Of a stretch of DNA of 38,540 nt, positions 23,523 through 32,730 are shown one piece after another. The notes below the pieces were generated by a model. The model had not been told where the DNA came from, searched no databases, and worked only from the letters and a program-made list of their open reading frames with translations. Both the position numbers and the translations under genes were made by a program. Position 1 is the stretch's first letter, and each line of letters starts with the position of its first letter. Origin of the DNA: DASZHJ01 sp035507155 (lineage in GTDB: Bacteria > Pseudomonadota > Alphaproteobacteria > ATCC43930 > CGMCC-115725); NCBI GenBank assembly GCA_035507155.1, contig DATJOK010000081.1:1-38540 (forward strand), given 5' to 3'.

Positions 23523-25036
23523 CCCCGTACATTTCCTCGCCCGCGCTCCGGGCCTTGGCGCTCGCCGCCAGTGTCGCCGCCCCGGCGCTGCTGACGGGCT
23601 GCGCCGTCGGACCCGATTTCCTGCGCCCCTCGCCGCCGGAGACCAAGACCTACACGCCGGAGGCGACGCTGCCGCCCACCACCGCCTCGCCCGGCCAGGG
23701 CGGCGAGGCGCAGCACTTCGTCCAGAACATGGACATTCCCGGCCAGTGGTGGACGCTCTTCCATTCGGCGCCGCTCAATGCGCTCATCGACCAGGCGCTC
23801 AAGACGAACCCCAACCTGCAGGCGGCGCAGGCAGCGCTCCGGCAGGCGCAGGAGAACGTAGCCGCCGCCCGCGGCCCGCTCTTCCCGCAGGTTGACGCTC
23901 AGTACAACGTCGCCCGCGAGAAGATCTCCGGCGCCTCTTTCGGCCAGGCCGGCAGCAATCCGATCTTCACCCTCAGCACGGCGCAGGTCAGCGTCTCCTA
24001 CCTGGTCGACATCTGGGGCGGCACGCGCCGCCAGATCGAATCGGCGGAGGCGCTCGCCGAGGAGCAGGAATATCAGCTCGAGGCGACCTACCTGACGCTC
24101 ACCTCCAACGTGGTGACCGCGGCGGTGCAGGAAGCCTCGCTCCGCGCGCAGATCGCCGCCACCGAGGACATCATCAGCGCCGAGACGCAGCAGCTCAACC
24201 TGCTGCAGCGCCAATTCGATCTCGGCGGCGCCTCCAAGGCCGCGGTGCTGGCGCAGGCGGCCACATTGGCCCAGGCGAAGGCCGGGCTGCCGGTGCTGCA
24301 GAAGCAGCTCGCCCAGCAGCGCAACCTGCTCGCGGTGCTGGCCGGACGCTTCCCGAGCGACGAGCCGAGCGAGAAATTCGAGCTCGCGAGCATGCAGCTG
24401 CCGCAGAACCTGCCGCTGAGCCTGCCCTCGAAGCTGGTGGAGCAGCGGCCGGATATCCGCGCCGCGGAGGCGGCGATGCACTCGGCCAGCGCCGAGATCG
24501 GCGTCGCCACCGCCAACATGCTGCCGCAGATCACGCTCACCGGCGCCTTCGGCGTCGAGGGCTCCGGCGTCGACTTCAATCCCTCGACCGGCGTCTGGAG
24601 CCTCGGCGCCGGGCTGCTGCAGCCGATCTTCCGAGGCGGCACGCTCCTGCATGAGAAGCGTGCCGCGGTCGCCGCCTATGACCAGACGGCGGCGCAGTAT
24701 CGCGGCACCGTGCTGACCGCGTTCCAGAACGTGGCGGACGCGCTGCGCGCGCTGCAGTCCGACGCCGACGCCCTCAACGCGCAGGTGGCGGCCGAGCAGG
24801 CGGCCGCCGACAGCCTCGATCTGTCGGAGAAGCAGTTCCAGCTCGGCGCCATCAGCTACACCTCGCTGCTCGATGCCGAGCGCACCTATCTCCAGGCGCG
24901 CGTCAGCCGGGTGCAGGCGCAGGCTGCCCGCTACGCCGACACCGCGGCGCTGTTCCAGGCGCTGGGCGGCGGCTGGTGGAACCGGACCGACGTGACGGTG
25001 GCGCCGCCGAAGCAGTTCGATATCGACTGGCCCTGA
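23519..25036 (+). CDS. NodT-family efflux outer-membrane lipoprotein
   Basis: This 505-residue protein begins at ATG 23519, overlapping the tetR stop by four bases. It has a lipoprotein signal with lipobox LLTGC (Cys 28), then AVGPDFLRP, the usual N-terminus of NodT/OprM-type factors. Two related helical and strand repeats follow, for example ALKTNPNLQAAQAALRQAQE and the later VEQRPDIRAAEAAMHSASAE, as expected for the TolC fold. The trimer forms an outer-membrane channel for the adaptor and pump encoded just downstream. The gene order (outer-membrane factor before adaptor and pump) differs from the common adaptor-pump-factor order. Ends and length are normal. Confidence 0.9.
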   Translation: MTPYISSPALRALALAASVAAPALLTGCAVGPDFLRPSPPETKTYTPEATLPPTTASPGQGGEAQHFVQNMDIPGQWWTLFHSAPLNALIDQALKTNPNLQAAQAALRQAQENVAAARGPLFPQVDAQYNVAREKISGASFGQAGSNPIFTLSTAQVSVSYLVDIWGGTRRQIESAEALAEEQEYQLEATYLTLTSNVVTAAVQEASLRAQIAATEDIISAETQQLNLLQRQFDLGGASKAAVLAQAATLAQAKAGLPVLQKQLAQQRNLLAVLAGRFPSDEPSEKFELASMQLPQNLPLSLPSKLVEQRPDIRAAEAAMHSASAEIGVATANMLPQITLTGAFGVEGSGVDFNPSTGVWSLGAGLLQPIFRGGTLLHEKRAAVAAYDQTAAQYRGTVLTAFQNVADALRALQSDADALNAQVAAEQAAADSLDLSEKQFQLGAISYTSLLDAERTYLQARVSRVQAQAARYADTAALFQALGGGWWNRTDVTVAPPKQFDIDWP

Positions 25037-25102
25037 GGCTGCGGGCCGGCGACGGCAGTTGTCCCTAATGCGACGGTTGTTTGTGGGAAGGAATCAGAAG
25101 CC

Positions 25103-26233
25103 ATGATCAAGCGCTTCATCATCATGCTGCTCGGCGTCGGCCTGGTGCTCGGCGGCGTCTTCGCCTTCAAGGCTTTCGTCGCCGGCAAGATCAAGGAGTC
25201 GCTCGCCGCCTTCGCCACCATGCCGCAGACCGTCTCCACCACCACCGCCTCGGTGCAGGACTGGCAGCCGCGCCTGGAGGCGGTGGGCAGCCTGCGCGCC
25301 ATGAACGGCGCCGACCTCAGCTCCCAGGTCTCCGGCATCGTCTCCGCCATCCATTTCGAATCCGGCGCCGACGTGAAGGAGGGCGATCTGCTGCTGGAGC
25401 TCGCCTCCGCCGACGACCTCGCCAAGCTGCAGGCGCTGAAGGCCTCGGCGGCGCTTGCCAAAATCACCTATGACCGCGACGAGCGGCAGCTGAAGGCGCA
25501 GGCGGTCTCGCAGCAGATCGTCGATACCGACGCGCAGAACCTGAAATCCGCCGAGGCGCAGGTGGCGCAGCAGCAGGCGACCCTCGACTACAAGTTCATC
25601 CGCGCGCCCTTCGACGGGCACCTGGGCATCCGCCAGGTCGATCTCGGCCAGTATCTGAGCGCTGGATCCACCATCGTGACGCTGCAGGCGCTCGATCCGA
25701 TCTTCGTCGATTTCTTCCTGCCGCAGCAGGCGCTCGACCAGATCAAGACGGCGCAGAAGGTCTCGGTCAAGGTCGATACCTACCCGGGCCAGACCTTCGC
25801 CGGCACCATCGCGGCGATCAATCCCAAGGTCGATCCCAACACCCGCAACGTGCAGGTGCGCGCGCTCATCAAGAACCCGGATCACAAGCTGCTGCCGGGC
25901 ATGTACGCCACCGTCGACATCGACACCGGTGCGCCGCAGCAATACGTGACGCTGCCCTCGACCGCGATCGCCTACAATCCCTACGGCGACACCGTCTATC
26001 TGGTCGAGGACCAGGGCAAGACCGAGCAGGGCAAGCAGAAGCTGGTGGCCAAGCAGACCTTCGTCACCACCGGCAGCCATCGCGGCGACCAGGTGGCGGT
26101 GCTGACCGGGATCAAGCCGGGCGATACCGTGGTCACCGCCGGCCAGAACAAGCTGCGCAACGGCTCGCCGCTTGCCATCAACAACTCCGTCATGCCCACC
26201 GCGGACGCCAGCCCCGTGCCGGTGGACCAGTAG
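25103..26233 (+). CDS. RND efflux periplasmic adaptor (membrane fusion protein)
   Basis: This 376-residue protein starts at ATG 25103 after GGAAGGAA. An N-terminal hydrophobic anchor (about 5-27) is followed by the barrel-sandwich and hairpin layout of HlyD/AcrA-type adaptors. GADVKEGDLLLELASADD is the lipoyl-like half-motif; a coiled-coil hairpin with QQIVDTDAQNLKSAEAQVAQ follows, then the second lipoyl half (FIRAPFDGHLGIRQVDLGQY) and beta domains. There is no lipobox Cys, so it is anchored by the uncleaved helix. It links the inner-membrane pump to the outer-membrane factor. It lies 66 bp after the outer-membrane-factor gene and 31 bp before the pump gene. Confidence 0.92.
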   Translation: MIKRFIIMLLGVGLVLGGVFAFKAFVAGKIKESLAAFATMPQTVSTTTASVQDWQPRLEAVGSLRAMNGADLSSQVSGIVSAIHFESGADVKEGDLLLELASADDLAKLQALKASAALAKITYDRDERQLKAQAVSQQIVDTDAQNLKSAEAQVAQQQATLDYKFIRAPFDGHLGIRQVDLGQYLSAGSTIVTLQALDPIFVDFFLPQQALDQIKTAQKVSVKVDTYPGQTFAGTIAAINPKVDPNTRNVQVRALIKNPDHKLLPGMYATVDIDTGAPQQYVTLPSTAIAYNPYGDTVYLVEDQGKTEQGKQKLVAKQTFVTTGSHRGDQVAVLTGIKPGDTVVTAGQNKLRNGSPLAINNSVMPTADASPVPVDQ

Positions 26234-26264
26234 GCAGCATCGACAGGAGCAGGAGTACGGGCGA

Positions 26265-29200
26265 ATGAAATTCACCGACATCTTCATCCGTCGGCCGGTG
26301 CTGGCCGCGGTGGTGAGCCTGATGATCCTGGTGCTGGGCCTCCGCGCGGTGACCTCACTGCCGGTGCTGCAGTATCCCCGCACCGAGAACGCGGTGGTGA
26401 CCGTCACCACCACCTATTACGGCGCCGACCCCGACGTGGTCGCGGGCTTCATCACCACGCCGCTGGAGCAGGCGATCGCCCAGGCGAACGGCATCGACTA
26501 CATGACGTCGATCAGCCAGACCAGCCTCAGCACGATCACCGCAAACCTGCGGCTCAACTACGACGCCGACAAGGCGATGACCGAGATCAATTCCAAGATC
26601 ACCTCGGTGCTGAACCAGCTGCCGCCGGGCTCGCAGCAGCCGGTGGTGACGGTGAAGATCGGCCAGACCTTCGACGCCATGTATATCGGCTTCAAGAGCA
26701 CGGTGCTGCCGCCGAACAAGATCACCGACTATCTGGTCCGCGTGGTGCAGCCGCGGCTCCAGGCGGTGGAGGGCGTGCAGACCGCCGAGATCCTTGGCGG
26801 CAAGAACTTCGCGCTCCGCGCCTGGCTCGACCCCAAGAAGCTCGCCGCCTACAACCTGACCGCCGCCGATGTCAGCACGGCGCTCAGCCAGAACGACTAC
26901 ATCTCCGGCCTCGGCAACACCAAGGGCCAGATGGTGCAGGTGAACCTGGTCGCCTCCACCAGCCTGCACACGGTGGACGAGTTCAGGAACCTGGTCATCA
27001 AGCAGTCGGGCGGTGCCATCGTGCGCCTCAAGGACGTCGCCAACGTGACGCTCGGCTCCGACGATTACGAATCCGAGGTGGGATTCGACGGCCAGAAGGC
27101 GGTCTATATCGGCATCCAGGTGGCGCCCGCCGCCAACCTTCTCGACGTCACCAAGGCGGTGCGCGCGATCTTCCCTGACATCGTCTCGCAGCTGCCCCAG
27201 GGCCTCGAGGGCTACATCGTCTACGATTCTACCGAGTTCGTGAACAGCTCGATCATCGAGGTGGTGCGCACCCTGCTGGAGGCGCTCGTCATCGTGACGC
27301 TGGTGGTGTTCGCCTTCCTGGGCTCGCTGCGATCGGTCTTCATCCCGACAGTGGCGATCCCGCTGTCGCTGATCGGCACCTTCGTGATGATGCTGGCCTT
27401 CGGCTTCTCCATCAACCTCTTGACACTGCTGGCCCTGGTGCTGGCGATCGGCCTGGTGGTGGACGACGCCATCATCGTGGTGGAGAACGTCAACCGCCAC
27501 CTCGAGGACGGCATGAAGCCGATCCCCGCCGCGATGCTGGCGGCGCGCGAGCTCGGCGGACCGATCATCGCCATGACCGTGGTGCTGGTGGCGGTCTATA
27601 TTCCGATCGGTTTCCAGGGCGGGCTCACCGGCGCTCTCTTCACCGAGTTCGCCTTCACCCTGGTGGGCGCGGTGACGGTCTCGGCGGTGGTGGCGCTCAC
27701 TCTCTCGCCGATGATGTGCTCGCGCCTCCTGAAGCCGCACGCGAAGGACGCGCACGGCTGGCAGGACTGGCTCATCGCCTTCATCGACCGCAATTTCGAC
27801 CGGGTGCGCCGCCGCTACGAGCGCTGGCTGCACGGCAGCCTCAACTATCTGCCGGTGACCGTTGTCTTCGCGGCCATCATCCTCGGCAGTATCTACTTCC
27901 TCTACACGACGGCGAAAAGCGAGCTCACGCCGCAGGAGGATCAGGGCGTCATCATCACCAGCTCGACCCCGGCGCCGGATGCGACGCTGCAGCAGAAGCT
28001 TCTCTATGCCCAGCAGGTCTACAAGATCTTCGCCTCGTTTCCGGAGACGCAGCACGTCTTCCAGCTGGAGTCCCCCGGCCAATCGCTCGCCGGCATGGTG
28101 CTGAAGCCTTGGGATGAGCGCAGCCGCACCTCGAACCAGCTGCAGCCGATCGTGCAGCAGCAGCTCAACCAGATCGCCGGCGCCAAGATCGTGGCATTCC
28201 AGCCGCCGCCGCTGCCGGGCGCCTTCGGCCTTCCCGTGCAGTTCATCATCGGCACCACACAGGATTTCAATCAGCTCAACGAGGTGGCGCAGAAGTTCCT
28301 GCAGGACGCGCTGAAGAGCGGCCTCTTCATCTTCCTCGACAGCGACCTCAAGGTCGATCAGCCGCAATCGACCGTGGTGATTGATCGCGACAAGACCGCC
28401 CAGCTCGGGCTCAAAATGAGCGATGTCGGCGCCGCCATGTCGGCCATGCTGGGCGGCGGCTACGTCAACTACTTCAGCCTGGACGGCCGGTCCTACAAGG
28501 TGATCCCGCAGGTGCAGCAGCGCTATCGCCTCACCACGGATCAGCTCCTCAACTACTACATCAAGGCCGCCGACGGCACCGCGGTGCCGATCTCGACGGT
28601 GGCGCACATCGTCACCAAGGCGGTGCCGGAGTCGATCAACCACTTCCAGCAGCTCAACAGCGCCAACATCGAGGGCGTGATCGCGCCCGGCGTCGCCGAG
28701 AGCGACGCGCTCGCCTTCCTGCGCGATCTCGCCGCGAAGGAGCTGCCGCAAGGCTACACCGTCGACTACGGCGGCCCGATGCGGCAGTTCGTGCAGGAGT
28801 CCGGCGGCTTCCTGGTGACCATCACGCTGGCGATGATCATCATCTTCCTGGCGCTGGCCGCACTCTTCGAAAGCTTCCGCGATCCGCTCATCATCCTGAT
28901 CTCGGTGCCGATGTCGATCGCCGGCGCGCTCCTGTTCATCAGCGTCGGCATCTTTCCGGGCACCAGCATCAACATCTACACCCAGGTGGGCCTGGTGACG
29001 CTGATGGGCCTCATCAGCAAGCACGGCATCCTGATGGTGGAGTTCGCCAACGAGCTGCAGGCCCAAGGCAAGTCGAAGCGCGAGGCGATCGAGCAGGCGG
29101 CGGCGATCCGGCTCCGACCGATCCTGATGACCACCGCCGCCATGGTGCTGGGCGTGATCCCGCTCCTTCTGGCGAGCGGCGCCGGCGCGCTCTCGCGCTT

Positions 29201-29360
29201 CAACATGGGCCTGGTGATCGCCAGCGGCATCTCGATCGGCACGCTCTTCACCCTCTTCGTGGTGCCGGGCGCCTATCTGCTGCTCGCCGCCGACCATCAC
29301 CGCATCAAAATCGAGGAAGAAGATGCCCTCGACGCGGTGGCCCATGAGGTCGGGGACTGA
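26265..29360 (+). CDS. RND multidrug efflux pump (HAE1 family)
   Basis: This 1031-residue inner-membrane transporter starts at ATG 26265 with AGGAG upstream. It has the HAE1 layout: TM1 (about 10-30), a large periplasmic domain, the central helices with paired acids D400 and D401 in GLVVDDAIIVVENVN for proton relay, a second periplasmic domain, and the C-terminal helices (LMGLISKHGILMVEFANE). It exports drugs, solvents or lipophilic compounds by proton antiport as a trimer with the adaptor and outer-membrane factor. Periplasmic sequences resemble the MexF/AcrB side, not the heavy-metal CusA side. The AlaX-like gene starts immediately after the stop, probably by read-through of the operon. Confidence 0.93.
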   Translation: MKFTDIFIRRPVLAAVVSLMILVLGLRAVTSLPVLQYPRTENAVVTVTTTYYGADPDVVAGFITTPLEQAIAQANGIDYMTSISQTSLSTITANLRLNYDADKAMTEINSKITSVLNQLPPGSQQPVVTVKIGQTFDAMYIGFKSTVLPPNKITDYLVRVVQPRLQAVEGVQTAEILGGKNFALRAWLDPKKLAAYNLTAADVSTALSQNDYISGLGNTKGQMVQVNLVASTSLHTVDEFRNLVIKQSGGAIVRLKDVANVTLGSDDYESEVGFDGQKAVYIGIQVAPAANLLDVTKAVRAIFPDIVSQLPQGLEGYIVYDSTEFVNSSIIEVVRTLLEALVIVTLVVFAFLGSLRSVFIPTVAIPLSLIGTFVMMLAFGFSINLLTLLALVLAIGLVVDDAIIVVENVNRHLEDGMKPIPAAMLAARELGGPIIAMTVVLVAVYIPIGFQGGLTGALFTEFAFTLVGAVTVSAVVALTLSPMMCSRLLKPHAKDAHGWQDWLIAFIDRNFDRVRRRYERWLHGSLNYLPVTVVFAAIILGSIYFLYTTAKSELTPQEDQGVIITSSTPAPDATLQQKLLYAQQVYKIFASFPETQHVFQLESPGQSLAGMVLKPWDERSRTSNQLQPIVQQQLNQIAGAKIVAFQPPPLPGAFGLPVQFIIGTTQDFNQLNEVAQKFLQDALKSGLFIFLDSDLKVDQPQSTVVIDRDKTAQLGLKMSDVGAAMSAMLGGGYVNYFSLDGRSYKVIPQVQQRYRLTTDQLLNYYIKAADGTAVPISTVAHIVTKAVPESINHFQQLNSANIEGVIAPGVAESDALAFLRDLAAKELPQGYTVDYGGPMRQFVQESGGFLVTITLAMIIIFLALAALFESFRDPLIILISVPMSIAGALLFISVGIFPGTSINIYTQVGLVTLMGLISKHGILMVEFANELQAQGKSKREAIEQAAAIRLRPILMTTAAMVLGVIPLLLASGAGALSRFNMGLVIASGISIGTLFTLFVVPGAYLLLAADHHRIKIEEEDALDAVAHEVGD

Positions 29361-29361
29361 G

Positions 29362-30036
29362 GTGACGCGGAAGCTCTTCTGGCAGGACCCCTACCGGACG
29401 CAGCTCGAGACCCGGGTCGCGTCCGTCGAGGGCGACCAGGTGACCCTGGCGGAGACCATCCTCTACGCGCTCTCCGGCGGCCAGGAGAGCGACCACGGCA
29501 GCATCGGCGGGCATCCGGTGCGGGAAGCGCGGAAGGATGGACGCGAGATCCGCTATCGGCTCGATCCCAACCATGGCCTTAGGCCCGGCGACCCCGTTGC
29601 CGTCGTCCTCGACTGGCCGCGCCGCCACCGGCTGATGCGGCTCCACTTCGCGGCGGAGATCGTGCTGGAGCTCGCCTATCGGAGCCTGGGGCCCATCCGC
29701 AAGATCGGCGCCCATATCGCCGCCGACAAGGCGCGGATCGATTTCGAATGGAGCGAGAACATCGCCGCGCATTTCCCCGCCCTCAGGCAGGCGGCGCAGG
29801 CGATCGTCGATGCCGACCGGCCGATCACCAGCGCCTACAGCGACGAGGCGGCGGAGCGCCGCTACTGGCAGATCTCCGACTTCGATCCCGTCCCCTGCGG
29901 CGGGACCCACCTCCACCGCACCGGCGAGATCGGCCGCATCGAGCTCAAGCGCAAGAACATCGGCAAGGGCAAGGAGCGGATCGAGATCACCGTCGACGAG
30001 CGGCCCACGCCTCCGGCGTCGCCCCAGGCGGTGTGA
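29362..30036 (+). CDS. alaX: AlaX-like alanyl-tRNA editing protein
   Basis: GTG 29362 is chosen because it gives the family N-terminus MTRKLFWQDPY; ATG 29344 is possible and would overlap the pump gene by 17 bp. The 224-residue protein matches the editing domain of alanyl-tRNA synthetase: YALSGGQESDHGSI (35-48), RLMRLHFAAE (90-99) and CGGTH (179-183). Free-standing AlaX proteins hydrolyse Ser- or Gly-tRNAAla mischarges in the cytoplasm. The zinc site is normally HxxxH plus CxxxH; here the first motif reads HxxxE (H95, E99), while C179 and H183 are kept. Glutamate could replace the ligand, or activity could be altered. It lies 1 bp after the pump gene. Confidence 0.82.
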   Translation: MTRKLFWQDPYRTQLETRVASVEGDQVTLAETILYALSGGQESDHGSIGGHPVREARKDGREIRYRLDPNHGLRPGDPVAVVLDWPRRHRLMRLHFAAEIVLELAYRSLGPIRKIGAHIAADKARIDFEWSENIAAHFPALRQAAQAIVDADRPITSAYSDEAAERRYWQISDFDPVPCGGTHLHRTGEIGRIELKRKNIGKGKERIEITVDERPTPPASPQAV

Positions 30037-30130
30037 CCTTATCGGGCGTCCCCCGTTTGTCACTCGCAATGCGGCGCCCGCCGAGGACCATGCTCGCGCG
30101 ATCGCAGACAGGTCCCCGAGGGCGCGATAG

Positions 30131-31189
30131 ATGAAACCGGTTGGGCATCGAATGCATTTTTCGGCACTGGCGGCCGGCGCTGTGCTGGCCGCGACACTCG
30201 GCGGCCTGCTGACGGCGGCGACGCCGGCGCGGGCCGACGACAACAACCGCTTCTCGCTCTTGGAAGAGAACGACTCCCTCTATTTCAACTCCGACAAGCA
30301 CTACACCCAGGGCCTGCGCGCCGCGAACTTGTTCCCGGACCTCAAGCCCGACAGCGGCTGGAACGGCCCCTTCGACTTCTTCGGCAATGTTCCGACGGTC
30401 TTCCAGCCCGGCGCGTCGGAGGCGCCGATCGAGCGGCGCTATTCCGTCTTTCTCGGGCAGAGCCTGTTCACGCCGAAGAACCTGCAGCTGAAGCCGCCCG
30501 ATCCCAAAGACCGTCCCTATGGCGGCTGGCTCTATGTCGGCACCAGCCTGATGCAGGACAACAACCAGCGCTCGCTCGAGAACCTGGAGCTCGATGTGGG
30601 CGCCGTCGGCCCGGTGGCCCTCGGCAAGCAGACGCAGAACGACTTCCATCAGCTGATCGGCGTCAAGCAGGCCCAGGGCTGGAGCAGCCAGATCCAGAAC
30701 GAGCCCGGCATCATGGTGAGCTACGAGCGCTCCTGGCGCGTGCCGCTGATCGGCGACAACGACGGCGTCGACGTGGTGCCGCAGGTCGGCGGCACCGCCG
30801 GCAACGTCTTCACCTATGGCGACATCGGCGGGATGATCCGCTTCGGCCAAAACCTGCACGCGGATTACGGTCCGATCCGCATCCGGCCGGCGCTCTCCGG
30901 CACCGACTATTTCGATCCCGACCACATGGACGGCAAGCTCGGCTGGTATTTCTTCGCCGGCGCCCAGGGCCGCGCGGTCGGCCACAACATCTTCCTCGAC
31001 GGCAACACCTTCCGCACCAGCCCCAACGTCAACAAGAAGACCTTCGTCGCCGACCTGCAGGCGGGCGCGTCGGTGTTCTGGTCGAGCGCCTTCCGCGTTG
31101 ACTTCAGCGTCGTCCAGCGCACCGAGGAATTCGCCGGCCAGAAGACCCCCGACGACATCTGCACCGCCGCGCTTGCGTTCTCGTGGTAG
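30131..31189 (+). CDS. LpxR-like outer-membrane lipid A 3'-O-deacylase (DUF2219)
   Basis: This 352-residue protein has a signal peptide (1-35, cleavage after ARA) and a mature N-terminus with FSLLEENDSLYFNSDKHYTQG, which matches the LpxR N-terminal motif (EN-D plus Y-T-x-G). DRPYGGWLY (127-135) and QNDFHQLIG (170-178, with H173 as the probable catalytic His) also fit. The protein ends ALAFSW, with the terminal aromatic typical of outer-membrane beta barrels. LpxR removes the 3' acyloxyacyl chain of lipid A. The ribosome site before ATG 30131 is weak. It stands 94 bp after the AlaX-like gene and may be separate from the efflux operon. Confidence 0.8.
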   Translation: MKPVGHRMHFSALAAGAVLAATLGGLLTAATPARADDNNRFSLLEENDSLYFNSDKHYTQGLRAANLFPDLKPDSGWNGPFDFFGNVPTVFQPGASEAPIERRYSVFLGQSLFTPKNLQLKPPDPKDRPYGGWLYVGTSLMQDNNQRSLENLELDVGAVGPVALGKQTQNDFHQLIGVKQAQGWSSQIQNEPGIMVSYERSWRVPLIGDNDGVDVVPQVGGTAGNVFTYGDIGGMIRFGQNLHADYGPIRIRPALSGTDYFDPDHMDGKLGWYFFAGAQGRAVGHNIFLDGNTFRTSPNVNKKTFVADLQAGASVFWSSAFRVDFSVVQRTEEFAGQKTPDDICTAALAFSW

Positions 31190-31250
31190 ACGCATGCGAG
31201 GTTGCGTCCTTCGACACACCCCTCGGATCGGCAGATCAGGCTGAGGGCAG

Positions 31251-31323
31251 AGTTCTCGGTCGTCAGTTTTCAGATGCCCGCCGCGCCATTTCTGGGAACT
31301 GAGAACTGACGACTGAGAACTTA
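31251..31323. repeat. Intergenic inverted repeat built of degenerate 7-mers (copy 2)
   Basis: The right side is four exact-register 7-mers, GAACTGA, GAACTGA, CGACTGA, GAACTTA (31296-31323). The left side runs AGTTCTC, GGTCGTC, AGTTTTC from 31251. Arms 31251-31273 and 31299-31321 are complementary at 21 of 23 positions around a 25-base loop, so transcription of either strand gives a long hairpin. The outer edge contains the TAA stop (31321-31323) of the leftward amine oxidase gene. It shares AGTTCTC/AGTCGTC units with the element at 12697-12762. Confidence 0.65.
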
Positions 31324-32580
31324 CTCCTCGGCCCTACTTCCCCAGCATTCTGCCACCTGATCGGCGGCGGCGAGGCCGGTGAGGTAGGCGCCGTGCGCCG
31401 TCGAGAAATCGTGCGGGGAGCAGGCCTCGCCGGCGAAGAACAGGCGCTGGTCGAGGGCCGCCGCCCAGACCGCGCGGTCGCCGGCATGGCCGGGAAGCGC
31501 GAAGGAATAGCTGCCCAACGCGAAGGGATCGCCGGCCCAGGCCGAGGCGCGGAGGGGCTTCATCGCCCCGCGGATGCGGTTGCCGAAGCGATGGGCGAGC
31601 TCGTCGCGGGCGAATTCCGCCATCGCCTCGATCCCGGCTTTCTCCAGCGCGCGGCCAAGCTCGCCGCCGACGAACATCTCGACGACGGCATGGCCGAGGG
31701 GCTTCATCTGATAGGCGGCGGTGGCGAGGCGCCCGACCGAACCCGCCACGTGCCAGTTGCTGCCGATCTCCGGCCACGTGCCATCGAGCGACAGGAAGAG
31801 CTTGTTGTCGACGCCGAGCGGCAACCCTTGCGCCGCCGCGCGCTTCGACGGCGGCAGCGCCGGCGCGAAGCGGATCTTCTCCGACGCCACCATGGTGGGC
31901 GGCACCGCCAGGATCGCGACGCGGCTTCTCACCGTGCCGACGGCAGTCTCCAGCGAGATCGACGGTCCACCCCAGTCGATCCGCGTCACCGCGGTCGAGA
32001 GCCGCACCGGGACACTGGCGCCGTAGCGCGCCACCAGGGCGCCATAACCTTCCCGGACGCGCCAGTTGGTGTCGGTGCTGTCGTAGTTGTTGTAGTCGTG
32101 GGCGGAGAGCCGCTCCAGCTCCACGCCGTTGGCATAGGTGCTGATGGCATTCAGCAGCGGGTTCCAGCGGTTGCCGGGCTCCAGCAGCTCGCTCGCCGGA
32201 CGATCGGGCTTCGCGGCCGCTTCCTCCACTCGCTGATCGAATGCCTCGCGCGCGCGGATCCAGTCGTCCTGCTCCGCGCCGCTGTAGCCTGAGCGCGTGA
32301 GCCGCTCGCGCCAGCCGGGCAGCGTCTCGTCGATGCCGAAGCCGAGCGCGCGGGCGATCGCAACCCAGGGATTGCGCTCGGCGGAATGGAGCCAGCCGCA
32401 GCCGAGATCGGCCGGAAAGCCGTCACCGATGGCAACCGTATGGGCACGGCCGCCGATGCGGTCGCGCGCCTCCAGCACCACGACGCCGACGCCCTTCTCC
32501 TGGAGGCGTTGCGCGGCGGCGAGGCCCGCCGCCCCCGCGCCCACGACAGCGACATCCGCATCCACCACCGGCTCGGCCAT
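31321..32580 (-). CDS. Flavin-containing amine oxidase family protein
   Basis: This 419-residue FAD enzyme has the N-terminal dinucleotide-binding motif ADVAVVGAGAAGLAAAQRL and the second flavin segment LEARDRIGGRAHT. The C-terminal FAD motif is RLFFAGEACSPHDFSTAHGAYLTG. The middle domain is typical of monoamine/polyamine oxidases and related desaturases. Such enzymes oxidise amines to imines with release of hydrogen peroxide, but this family also includes non-amine oxidoreductases. ATG 32580 has no strong ribosome site. There is no signal peptide. The gene is divergent from the family 5 binding-protein gene across 150 bp. The stop codon lies in the 7-mer repeat. Confidence 0.85.
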   Translation of the reverse strand: MAEPVVDADVAVVGAGAAGLAAAQRLQEKGVGVVVLEARDRIGGRAHTVAIGDGFPADLGCGWLHSAERNPWVAIARALGFGIDETLPGWRERLTRSGYSGAEQDDWIRAREAFDQRVEEAAAKPDRPASELLEPGNRWNPLLNAISTYANGVELERLSAHDYNNYDSTDTNWRVREGYGALVARYGASVPVRLSTAVTRIDWGGPSISLETAVGTVRSRVAILAVPPTMVASEKIRFAPALPPSKRAAAQGLPLGVDNKLFLSLDGTWPEIGSNWHVAGSVGRLATAAYQMKPLGHAVVEMFVGGELGRALEKAGIEAMAEFARDELAHRFGNRIRGAMKPLRASAWAGDPFALGSYSFALPGHAGDRAVWAAALDQRLFFAGEACSPHDFSTAHGAYLTGLAAADQVAECWGSRAEE

Positions 32581-32730
32581 GCGCCCGGTCTAAAGAGGTT
32601 TGCGGGCGTGGTCCAGCGGCGGCGAGCCGCAGGACGGTCGCATTCGCGGCTTGCCTGCGGGTGGCAATGGCGCAATGCTCACGCCGCCGTGAAGACATGC
32701 GGCGCCATACAGCATGATGGGAGGAGTTCG

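Noticed and set aside
26355..29345. Nearly 1000-codon open frame on the - strand
   Set aside because: It mirrors the RND pump gene; composition is His/Arg/Asp-rich and no family motif is visible.
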